A DNA stretch of 64,000 bases, taken from positions 62,001 through 126,000 of the forward strand of contig NZ_LVHF01000029.1 of NCBI RefSeq assembly GCF_001650345.1. Reading direction: 5' to 3'. The notes beneath the pieces were generated by a model. It made no database searches and was not told where the DNA came from. It saw only the letters and a program-made list of their open reading frames with translations. The stretch comes from Photobacterium jeanii (GTDB taxonomy: Bacteria; Pseudomonadota; Gammaproteobacteria; Enterobacterales; Vibrionaceae). Numbering within the stretch: the first letter of the stretch is position 1; each line of letters opens with the position of its first letter. The position numbers and the translations under genes are program-made. Positions 57,576 to 64,000 of the stretch are shown here, piece by piece.

Positions 57576-58100
57576 TTAATAGCTGTGACTCAAAATTGCG
57601 TTCTCAAGTCGATTAATATTGCCTTGCTGTTTTAAGAAACCTTCTACATCGGCTTCTATATTAAGCTCAGTTTGAATTTTGATATTGGCGCCATCAACCG
57701 TATTTTGAATAATATTAGCAATACTGCCCTCTTGGAAAGTCAATCCAGGATTTACTGTATTTTCACCCGTACCAGGGGCTTCATTCTGTACTATTTTTAT
57801 CGGGTCTTCGACTTCCGCGCTCTCTACGGAAGTAAGTACACCATTGTCGATAGTTAAATTAGCAATTTGCGAGGTATAAACTTTACTACCATTTAACGCT
57901 GTTGATATCGTCAGACCTATATTAATTATGGTGTCGTTAATTGATATAAACCCGCCTCGTACCGATGACATTTCTTGTTCGCTCATAGCCACAAGGCTGT
58001 GCTTCTTATCATCTAACGACAAAAAGCCGATAGATGCACTGGCGACAAAGGTAATGCCTCCAATGGCAGATAATAAGGATAACCGTGATAGTTTTTTCAT
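57576..58100 (-). CDS. Exported protein with double-glycine processing site in the Fap-like operon
   Basis: 174 residues. An N-terminal hydrophobic segment (residues 8-28) is followed by AMSEQEMSSVRGG ending at Gly50, which has the form of the leader cut by C39 peptidases. The mature 124 residues are beta-rich with Ile/Asn/Thr and NIIQNTVDGANIKIQTELN-type stretches, no Cys. It starts eight bases after the stop of the C39 peptidase gene, so translation is probably coupled. It may correspond to FapA or FapE of Pseudomonas, but similarity by eye is too weak to choose. Confidence 0.7.
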   Translation of the reverse strand: MKKLSRLSLLSAIGGITFVASASIGFLSLDDKKHSLVAMSEQEMSSVRGGFISINDTIINIGLTISTALNGSKVYTSQIANLTIDNGVLTSVESAEVEDPIKIVQNEAPGTGENTVNPGLTFQEGSIANIIQNTVDGANIKIQTELNIEADVEGFLKQQGNINRLENAILSHSY

Positions 58101-58108
58101 ACTAGCCT

Positions 58109-58783
58109 CTAATAATCGTTTGCCCCTGGTAAGGTAATACTGAAGGTTGCAAGCGAATCACGCGATATTGCATCCGCTGTTGGCGATGCCGCATACACAC
58201 TGTAATTTTCTTTTTTTATAAACCCATTTCTTGCGACATCTACATGACTTTTAACTAGCAAGACAAGGCCTTTGTAATACTCTTCAAATTCTTTAATATC
58301 CATCACGACTGTCCCACGTGATGGGTCACCCAAAATAACCTGTTTTGAGTTAATGCCTTTAATGACGACAAAATGCATATAGCCATCAAAATTAACAATT
58401 GTTATAGCTGGTATTCCGAGTTTTTTGATTTTATCTAATGGTAATTTATAACCATTAGCTTCTAAGCCAATTGATTGAATATATTTCTTCATATCGAGTA
58501 AAGAAAAGCCTTGTTTCTCAATCTTTTCTTTATCGCCATGCTCAAACATATAATCAAACACTTCATTTTCAGGGATTTCGATACCGTAATGAAAAGTCAT
58601 TAATGATGCGACGGCTGCTGCACCACAACTAAAATCATATTGCTGCCTTAATACATCACCAAAAAGTTGTTCTTGATAACTTTTCACTTTAACACTGTAC
58701 CCTCCTCGGCTAGGAAAATAGTCTAATGCTAAAGCCGAGAAGCAGGTTGTTAAACCAAATAACATCGCTATCGATTTATTCAT
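58109..58783 (-). CDS. fapD: FapD-like C39 family peptidase
   Basis: 225 residues from the ATG after GGAAG; five further upstream residues are possible. Signal peptide (about 1-19), then a C39 papain-like fold with catalytic Cys53 in RQQYDFSCGAAA, His137 in YMHFVVIKG and Asp153 in LGDPSRG. FapD of Pseudomonas has the same size and motif and is needed for amyloid export. Unlike bacteriocin exporters it is not fused to an ABC transporter. The neighbouring gene product carries a matching double-glycine site. Confidence 0.87.
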   Translation of the reverse strand: MNKSIAMLFGLTTCFSALALDYFPSRGGYSVKVKSYQEQLFGDVLRQQYDFSCGAAAVASLMTFHYGIEIPENEVFDYMFEHGDKEKIEKQGFSLLDMKKYIQSIGLEANGYKLPLDKIKKLGIPAITIVNFDGYMHFVVIKGINSKQVILGDPSRGTVVMDIKEFEEYYKGLVLLVKSHVDVARNGFIKKENYSVYAASPTADAISRDSLATFSITLPGANDY

Positions 58784-58841
58784 AACAACGGCTTCCAACT
58801 ATTATCAATCACAACTTCATCACGATAGTAGACAAGAAAAG

Positions 58842-58863
58842 ATGGGCCTATTACTAGGCCCAT
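58842..58863 (-). terminator. Attenuator-like hairpin before the fapD-like gene
   Basis: Perfect 9-bp stem ATGGGCCTA / TAGGCCCAT with a 4-base loop, followed on the minus strand by CTTTTCTT. It lies nine bases after the stop of the second subunit gene and could reduce transcription of the peptidase relative to structural subunits. Confidence 0.65.
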
Positions 58864-58871
58864 TCTTAATC

Positions 58872-59543
58872 TTATTGCGAGCCAACCAACGCTGCATTGG
58901 TACTTGTAGTTTGTTGTACTAAAGAGTTATTACCAACGTTTTGACCAGCGATGCTAATACCCGATGCACCACCAAACGAATCATTCATAGCATTCATTTG
59001 CTCAACTTTCACAACTGAATCACTACCTTCGCTGCTGCCACCTCGGCCACGGTAACCGCGATCACCATGATCACTACAACATGCACCACCGTAAGTAACA
59101 GATGCCCCCATCACATCACCATTTAGCTTACTTTCCGCTAAGTAATGATCGATATCGATGTCAATATCAACATCTTTAGATGCATCCCACTGGCTGTTGT
59201 CATAGTATTTGTGTGCGTTATAGCTGTTATTAGTTTTCTTCACGCTCTCGTCGTTACCAATATCAGACATATAAAGTAAGTCGTTGTCTTGATTACCACT
59301 GTAATCAATGTCTTTTGATGCTGAATAATCTTCTGAGTAAGATTTATCTACATCAAGATTACCAGAACCTTCAACACCAATGTATTTAGATTTAGATTTT
59401 TCCACGTCGTAGTCTGCATCATGATTAAAAGAATCTTGAATTAGAACATCAACATTATCTGTATTTTGGTTATTTTCGTTTGCAAAGGCAAAAGGTGATG
59501 CCATTACAACTGCTACTACTACTGCGATATTAGTTTTACGCAT
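58872..59543 (-). CDS. Fap-like secreted amyloid subunit, copy 2
   Basis: 223 residues: signal peptide (MRKTNIAVVVAVVMASPFAFA), a low-complexity Asp/Lys/Ser/Tyr/Asn core (for example YDVEKSKSKY, YSGNQDNDLLYM), a KLNGDVMGASVTYGGACC motif, a Gly/Arg/Ser linker, and a C-terminal block NDSFGGASGISIAGQNVGNNSLVQQ. The C-terminal block resembles the SGNxGxNxAAGxGNQQxN repeats of FapB/FapC. It is a paralogue of 60140-60883. Expected to be exported through the FapF-like pore and to polymerise outside the cell. Identification as an amyloid is inferred from context and this motif. Confidence 0.75.
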   Translation of the reverse strand: MRKTNIAVVVAVVMASPFAFANENNQNTDNVDVLIQDSFNHDADYDVEKSKSKYIGVEGSGNLDVDKSYSEDYSASKDIDYSGNQDNDLLYMSDIGNDESVKKTNNSYNAHKYYDNSQWDASKDVDIDIDIDHYLAESKLNGDVMGASVTYGGACCSDHGDRGYRGRGGSSEGSDSVVKVEQMNAMNDSFGGASGISIAGQNVGNNSLVQQTTSTNAALVGSQ

Positions 59544-59740
59544 GATATTACTCCAAATATGTTGTGTGCATTGTTGTTATTATTTACACCACATTAATTG
59601 CTGATTATCAGCTTTATTATCTTTAAGCCATTTAACAATGACTGAAGTAATGTTGTTAGTCCCTGCGAAAGGCGCCACTCAATAAGTATTGAGCAAACGG
59701 GCTGGCATAATTAAACACCAGCACATAGATAAACTAACAG

Positions 59741-60073
59741 TTACTTCAATGTCAGGTTTACTACGGTTGCATTTTGAATCAATACATTGTTACCCGTATT
59801 TTGCACTACACTAAATACCCCTGATGAATCGGCAAATGAGCCTGCATCTATCACATTATCACCCGTGGTATTATGGTAAGCACTATTACCTGCAACATCG
59901 CCGTTCATCTCTGAATGAGCCTGCATATTATCAATTTGGATCTCGTAATTGGTGCCACGAGATTGCCCCATCAAATCTTCAGATATCATTTCAGAGCTTG
60001 TTAGAATATCCAACTCATCTGCAACTGCCCCTGTGGAAATAAAAACAGCAGCTATCAGCGTTAAATATTTCAT
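59741..60073 (-). CDS. Small Fap-like subunit (FapB-like)
   Basis: 110 residues after a strong AGGAGG. Signal peptide (about 1-18, AAVFISTGAVA), then an Asn/Gln/Ser/Val-rich mature part with HSEMNGDVAGNSAY and a C-terminal SSGVFSVVQNTGNNVLIQNATVVNLTL-like block that parallels the GNNSLVQQ end of the two larger subunits. By size and position it could be the minor nucleating subunit. No Cys. Lies between the two larger subunit genes. Confidence 0.7.
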   Translation of the reverse strand: MKYLTLIAAVFISTGAVADELDILTSSEMISEDLMGQSRGTNYEIQIDNMQAHSEMNGDVAGNSAYHNTTGDNVIDAGSFADSSGVFSVVQNTGNNVLIQNATVVNLTLK

Positions 60074-60098
60074 AACATCCTCCTGAGAGTTACAAGTG

Positions 60099-60124
60099 AC
60101 AACAGGTAACTCTCAGCCTGTTGT
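60099..60124 (-). other. Hairpin between first and second subunit genes
   Basis: ACAACAGG / CCTGTTGT, perfect 8-bp stem with 10-base loop, in the 66-base gap after the first subunit gene. No T-run, so more likely an mRNA processing or stability element. Confidence 0.5.
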
Positions 60125-60139
60125 GTCCGGCAAGGTCAA

Positions 60140-60883
60140 CTAGTATAAAATGGCGTTAGTACTAGCACTTTGTTGAACCAAAGAGTTGTTACCCGCATTC
60201 TGACCCGCCATGTTGATACCTGACGCACCAGCAAATGAATTGTTCATTTCATTCGATTGAGTAACCATTACTTCACTCATGCCTGCACCACCGCCGCTAC
60301 CGTAGCGACCACGGCTGTCACCGTAACCACTGTCACAACAACCGCCACCGTATTTCACTGAACTTTGCGCAACAGAGCCATCAAGTTCTGCTTTTGATAC
60401 AAAGTGATTTGTATCCATATCGATATGCCAGTCTTGACTGTAATCATGGGTACTATTATCTTCCCAGTGCTTACTATTATCACTGTTATCAGTGTAACGA
60501 TGACTACGGTCATTATTTAAGTTATGCATGAGTAATGCGTCATTGTCTTGGTTGTAACTGTCATTCACTGAATATGACTTATCCCAAGATTTGTCCACAT
60601 CATAATTATAATCAGTGTTAAATGAGTCAGTAACTTTTAAGTCTTTATCGTAAGTAGAAGTGTAAGTAACATGTTTATGTTTATTACCACTATTATCTAC
60701 GGTAAGAATTTTATTACCTACATCTGTGTTATTCGTTACATCGTCGCCAGCTACTGGGCCACCATCATAACCGCCGCCACCTTGGTAACCATCGTAACCG
60801 CCTTGGGTACCGTAATCATCAGCTAGAGCTAATGGCGAACTAACAAGTACTGCTACTAGAAGTGCGAGATTAGTTTTACGCAT
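60140..60883 (-). CDS. Fap-like secreted amyloid subunit, copy 1
   Basis: 247 residues from the ATG behind TTTGGAG; an upstream in-frame extension is rejected because it precedes the signal peptide (MRKTNLALLVAVLVSSPLALA). The mature part starts Gly/Tyr-rich (GGYDGYQGGGGYDGG), then an Asp/Tyr/Asn/Ser/His core (DKDLKVTDSFNTDYNYDVDK, NQDNDALLMHNLNNDRSHR), KYGGGCCDSGYGDSRG, and a C-terminal SFAGASGINMAGQNAGNN block. First gene of the minus-strand operon, divergent from the FapF-like pore gene. It shares its last 30 residues, its Cys-Cys motif and its 5' leader with the gene at 58872. Confidence 0.75.
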   Translation of the reverse strand: MRKTNLALLVAVLVSSPLALADDYGTQGGYDGYQGGGGYDGGPVAGDDVTNNTDVGNKILTVDNSGNKHKHVTYTSTYDKDLKVTDSFNTDYNYDVDKSWDKSYSVNDSYNQDNDALLMHNLNNDRSHRYTDNSDNSKHWEDNSTHDYSQDWHIDMDTNHFVSKAELDGSVAQSSVKYGGGCCDSGYGDSRGRYGSGGGAGMSEVMVTQSNEMNNSFAGASGINMAGQNAGNNSLVQQSASTNAILY

Positions 60884-61253
60884 GGTATTACTCCAAATAT
60901 GTTGTCTTGTTATTTTTCTATTACTCGCAAAACCGCTGCGAGATACATTAAATTTAGCTAGCACCAAGTTTTAGCTTGTATTAATTTTAATAAGATTGGT
61001 TTCAGCCAAATAAACAACAACTTAAGTTAAACATTATTTTTATTTAATTTCACCCGTAGCACTTCAGTTAAATAATATTAATTACAACGCAAATTATTAG
61101 TTTTGAGATGGTCTTATAAGCATCTCAGGAATAAGACAAGAATTGCGTTGTCTCAATAGATGTTATTGCCCTTTCTACTACGCTTTTTTTATGGTCAAAG
61201 ACGTTTAACTCTCCGACCTTTTTGGGATTAATTTGCGTTAAAGTGAGGAAGTT
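60884..61253. promoter_or_regulatory. Divergent control region between subunit operon and fapF-like gene
   Basis: 370 AT-rich bases that must drive both directions. It contains overlapping inverted repeats at 61084-61153: ACAACGCAA/TTGCGTTGT (61084-61092/61143-61151), TGAGATG/CATCTCA (61104-61110/61121-61127), GTCTTAT/ATAAGAC (61111-61117/61131-61137) and AGACAA/TTGTCT (61134-61139/61148-61153). Several cannot form at once. A VpsR-like or other activator site is expected but I cannot point to its sequence. Confidence 0.6.
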
Positions 61254-62273
61254 GTGAAAACATTCAAATATAAAAGCTTGGTAGCACTCCTAACGCTCTG
61301 TTCTAGTGCTGTTTTTGCCGAGGAATCCTCTGCAGACCAAACCGAAGATTCAAATGAAAAACCTAAAAGAGTACAAACCGTCGCCGATATTTTTGAACAA
61401 CCAGGTGTGCTAACGCCGCGTGGTTCTTTTGTGTTAGATACTTCATTTTCTTACACACAAAACTCTTCAAACTCAGTATCAGTTGTCGGTTACACCGTGC
61501 TCCCTTCTTTAATCGTGGGGTTAATTGAGGCCAGTGATGTTGACCGAACAACACTCACAGTTGGTTTTACTGGGCGCTACGGTATTACCAATCGTTTTGA
61601 AGTAGAGGCACGTGTCCCCTTGGTGTACCGTGCTGACTCAATTTCGAAACGAAAAGCACAAACAGGGGCTAATAATAATGAGCTTATTGATATTGATGGC
61701 AACGGCTTAGGCGATGTCGAAGCGGCGTTTAAGTACCAGTTTAATATGGAGACGGCACCTTACTGGATTGGTAGTTTGCGGTTTAAAAGTACTACGGGTA
61801 AATCCCCATACGATGTAAATATCGACTCGAAAACCAACGAGTTTGAGACCCTGCCAACGGGCTCTGGTTTCCCGAGCATCGAACCGGGGATCACCATGAT
61901 CTTACCGATCGACCCAGCGGTAATTTACGCCAGCACCAGCTACATCTGGAATATCAAGGATGACGTTGACGTAGAAGGTGTATCACAAACCATCGATCTT
62001 GGTGACACTATCTCGTTCAGTGCCGGTATGGGTTTTGCGGTTAACCCTAAGTTTTCATTCAGTATGGGGCTTAGCCACAAAACCATATTGAAGTCGAAAA
62101 TAAATGGGCAAACGCCAGATAACGCGAAGTTACTACAACTTGATTCACTCTCCTTTGGTGCTAACTACGCTATCAGTCGCGATACCACAATTAATATTGG
62201 TGCTACTGCGGGTTTAACCGCCGATGCACCTGACTTCCAGTTATCGGTGCGAGTTCCTATCACCTTAAAATAA
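61254..62273 (+). CDS. fapF: FapF-like outer-membrane amyloid exporter
   Basis: 339 residues from a GTG start behind GAGG. Signal peptide (1-22), a short acidic segment, then a FapF-type N-terminal plug region (VADIFEQPGVLTPRGSFVLD) and a beta-barrel with family blocks VLPSLIVGLIEASDVDRTTLT, YGITNRFEVEARVPLVYR, DGNGLGDVEAAFKYQF and LPTGSGFPSIEPGIT. These correspond closely to Pseudomonas FapF, a trimeric pore that secretes Fap subunits. It is shorter than FapF because the N-terminal coiled coil is reduced. Divergent from the subunit operon, whereas fapF is last in the Pseudomonas operon. Confidence 0.87.
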   Translation: MKTFKYKSLVALLTLCSSAVFAEESSADQTEDSNEKPKRVQTVADIFEQPGVLTPRGSFVLDTSFSYTQNSSNSVSVVGYTVLPSLIVGLIEASDVDRTTLTVGFTGRYGITNRFEVEARVPLVYRADSISKRKAQTGANNNELIDIDGNGLGDVEAAFKYQFNMETAPYWIGSLRFKSTTGKSPYDVNIDSKTNEFETLPTGSGFPSIEPGITMILPIDPAVIYASTSYIWNIKDDVDVEGVSQTIDLGDTISFSAGMGFAVNPKFSFSMGLSHKTILKSKINGQTPDNAKLLQLDSLSFGANYAISRDTTINIGATAGLTADAPDFQLSVRVPITLK

Positions 62274-62287
62274 CCATCAATACTCTC

Positions 62288-62319
62288 ATTGTGCCAGATG
62301 CTCATCTGGCGCAATTTTA
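62288..62319 (+). terminator. Terminator of the fapF-like gene
   Basis: ATTGTGCCAGATG (62288-62300) / CATCTGGCGCAAT (62303-62315), one wobble, followed by TTTTAT. Confidence 0.75.
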
Positions 62320-62414
62320 TTCTACCTAGCCTGATTTCCTTGTCTTTTACTTTCAATCCCTTGTCGAGATGCACTATCCTATAGCCAACTCCATCGCCCA
62401 TAACAGGAATAGCT

Positions 62415-62807
62415 ATGGCAACCCCATTAGATCAAGCGCAAATCGACACCATCAATCAATACGATACTGAGCAACGTTACAAATACCTACTTAAAGAAGT
62501 CGTCACTAATCGTGAAATCTGGATCCTTACCGATGAACACGGCTGCGTAATGCTAAACAGTGAAGATGAAGACTGCGTTCCAGTTTGGCCGAACCAAGAG
62601 TTTGCAGAAGCTTGGGCTACCGGTGATTGGGATAATTGTAAAGCAGAAGCGATTTCATTGAACAAATGGCATAGCCGCTGGACTTACGGCCTAGAAGACG
62701 ACGAACTAGCCATTGCTATCTTCCCAAATCAGGACGAAGAAGGCCTAGTCGTATTCCCTGATGAGTTCGATTTTGAGCTAAAACAGCAAGCACGTAAAAC
62801 CAAGTAA
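62415..62807 (+). CDS. DUF2750 family protein, second copy
   Basis: 130 residues, acidic, soluble. Conserved layout with the 10-kb copy: RYKYLLKEVVTNREIWILTDEHGCVML, VPVWPNQEFAEAW, and a Trp-rich end. Function unknown. It is separate from the fapF-like gene by a terminator, so it is not part of the amyloid locus. Confidence 0.72.
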   Translation: MATPLDQAQIDTINQYDTEQRYKYLLKEVVTNREIWILTDEHGCVMLNSEDEDCVPVWPNQEFAEAWATGDWDNCKAEAISLNKWHSRWTYGLEDDELAIAIFPNQDEEGLVVFPDEFDFELKQQARKTK

Positions 62808-62840
62808 GAGTTTTGCAAGCAAACACTAAGTACATACAAC

Positions 62841-62861
62841 AAAGGGGCGCAATGCCCCTTT
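62841..62861. terminator. Bidirectional terminator
   Basis: AAAGGGGC / GCCCCTTT with a 5-base loop between convergent genes. Confidence 0.75.
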
Positions 62862-62910
62862 GTTATATTTGGATTCAATTTGGTCTCAACCGACATCCCA
62901 AAACCAACAA

Positions 62911-63243
62911 CTACTTTAATGGCTTCTTGCAGTGCCCACACGTAGTTGGTGGCTTCATAAAGAATGGCGCACGGCTCGCGCTACCACAGCTATCGCAGAA
63001 TTTGGTTGAACGGATCGTTAAGACAGTTAGTGGCACCATAAACACCAATAACCCAATCATTAATGGCAATGGCGGCTGCATGTACACAATGAAACCTGCA
63101 AGTACCGTATTACTGAAAATGGTGTACTTTGGCCATAATTGACGCTTACGCTCTGCATCTTTTCCTCGTTGGAACAGCATCATGCTACCAACAGATAAAC
63201 CCAGCCAAATCACGGCTAAAATAATCAATAAATTTTGCTGCAC
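62911..63243 (-). CDS. Small membrane protein with C-terminal zinc ribbon
   Basis: 110 residues from a GTG. Three hydrophobic segments (ILAVIWLGLSVGSMMLF, FSNTVLAGFIVYM, LMIGLLVFMVPLTVL), then a cytoplasmic tail with CDSC and CGHC pairs able to bind zinc. No named family recognised. Good coding pattern but weak ribosome site. Confidence 0.65.
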   Translation of the reverse strand: MQQNLLIILAVIWLGLSVGSMMLFQRGKDAERKRQLWPKYTIFSNTVLAGFIVYMQPPLPLMIGLLVFMVPLTVLTIRSTKFCDSCGSASRAPFFMKPPTTCGHCKKPLK

Positions 63244-63844
63244 TATCTACCATCCAATTCTTGTACTGATACCAATCACTTATCGAAATTGGCTACCTCT
63301 AGTGTACCTTATTCCCCCTCATCTATTCACTTAACTTATTTAAAGCCATAGCCCAAATCGAGGTAAAAATTGCAAGCACTTGTATCCGTTAGCTTTACCA
63401 ACCAAACCATTAATTGATTAAATACCAGCCACCTTTTGCTATTGAAACAAATGAAGATCAGCGTGAGATCACAAAAGGCAACACCAGTTAATCTTGTTAT
63501 GTTTTCTGCCCTTGTATTCCCACCATTCACCCCATATATATGTGTTGTAGCAAGGTGAAAGCAGGCATGCATCGCTACTATTTTTTACGGGAAAAGTGAG
63601 CGAGTTCAAACCCTTAAAACGCTGACATAAACCTGACAGAGATATTCATTTTATGTTCAGCTAGGGTTGCTAACATTAGCCCCGTAAAGCAAAAGAAGGA
63701 ACGCAGTACAACAAGGCGATTAACAAACAACCTACGACACACTTTATGTGCCGATGAAAATCAGGTCACACCGTTTTTAGTAAGTTGTTGATTGCTTATC
63801 TGACAGTTAGCTGCTGTCACATAAGCCATCACTGGAGTTGTTGA
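63244..63844. other. Noncoding region before the exported-protein gene
   Basis: About 600 bases. A 78-codon minus-strand frame (63336-63572) lacks a ribosome site and is not called. Regulatory sites are a Pho-box-like sequence at 63622 and an inverted repeat TGACAG (63801-63806) / CTGTCA (63814-63819) shortly before the next gene. Confidence 0.5.
63622..63639 (+). promoter_or_regulatory. Pho-box-like sequence
   Basis: CTGACATAAACCTGACAG has the 7+4-base double-repeat form of the PhoB site (CTGTCATAAAACTGTCAT), matching 14 of 18. It lies 206 bases upstream of the exported-protein gene, farther than usual. Confidence 0.5.
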
Positions 63845-64000
63845 ATGGATATTAAATCTGTTATTCGTGCTTGTTGTGTATTGCTGTGTGTTGTGGGTCG
63901 CGGCTCAGTTGCTGCTCCACTACCAAATTTCACCGATACAGAGCTAGAGCCATCTTCCAAGGAAACGGTACAAAGCAAGAAGTCGTTTCAACGCAGTTTG
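63845..64000 (+). CDS. Exported protein, N-terminal part only
   Basis: 52 codons are visible, cut by the window edge. The ATG follows TGGAG by seven bases. Signal-peptide-like start (IRACCVLLCVVGRGSVAA), then a polar mature N-terminus (PLPNFTDTELEPSSKE). Family cannot be told from this fragment. A Pho-box-like site upstream suggests phosphate control. Confidence 0.6.
   Translation, partial: MDIKSVIRACCVLLCVVGRGSVAAPLPNFTDTELEPSSKETVQSKKSFQRSL

Noticed and set aside
63336..63572. 78-codon minus-strand ORF near the right end
   Set aside because: No ribosome site, atypical composition, lies in a regulatory region with a Pho-box-like site next to it.

Overview
The window is a 64-kb stretch of a Vibrionaceae genome, most likely Photobacterium or a close Vibrio relative. 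The evidence is a cytolysin of the V. cholerae HlyA / V. vulnificus VvhA / Photobacterium phobalysin type, a VpsR-like biofilm regulator, GlyGly-CTERM trypsin-like proteases, several diguanylate cyclases and family-specific hypothetical genes. The species is inferred, not read directly. No phage, insertion sequence, CRISPR array or rRNA operon was seen.

Layout. 1-5.7 kb: the 3'-truncated gene of a three-domain flavoprotein reductase of the ArdA/fumarate-reductase type, a secreted pore-forming cytolysin, and tRNA-Ser(UGA) with tRNA-derived fragments beside it. 6-21 kb: housekeeping and signalling genes, namely a TPR-GGDEF cyclase, a TDT-family transporter, a methyltransferase, RarD, a globin, the anaerobic ribonucleotide reductase nrdD-nrdG (with two NrdR boxes and an FNR box upstream), a membrane GGDEF cyclase, an MltF-like lytic transglycosylase, an exo/endonuclease-family protein and a 44-residue acidic peptide. 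22-33.4 kb: an RND efflux pair, then a nitric-oxide defence cluster of norB, norR and a divergent unit running into hemF. Matching NorR-type sites and sigma-54 promoters lie on both sides of norR. 33.4-44.5 kb: acetate kinase, a Rossmann protein, thioredoxin 2 with an unusual active site, an alanine/sodium symporter, a PAS-PAS-GGDEF cyclase, a LuxR-type regulator and tyrosyl-tRNA synthetase behind a Fur-box-like site. 44.9-55.8 kb: a stand-alone GltD-like flavoprotein, Sco/PCuAC copper-delivery genes, Lpp facing its L,D-transpeptidase, a fatty-acid desaturase and two tandem secreted trypsin-like proteases.

The most notable region is 55.9-62.3 kb. It holds a VpsR homologue followed by a rearranged Fap-type functional-amyloid locus: a divergent FapF-like outer-membrane barrel, two paralogous Asp/Tyr/Lys/Asn-rich secreted subunits, a small FapB-like subunit, a FapD-like C39 peptidase, and a protein with a double-glycine processing site. 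Functional amyloids of this type are best known from Pseudomonas. The subunit cores here look different, with a Cys-Cys motif and charged repeats. The adjacent VpsR-type regulator and three GGDEF proteins elsewhere in the window suggest c-di-GMP-controlled matrix production.

The right end has a DUF2750 gene (paralogue of one at 10 kb), a zinc-ribbon membrane protein, a Pho-box-like site and the start of an exported protein cut by the window edge.
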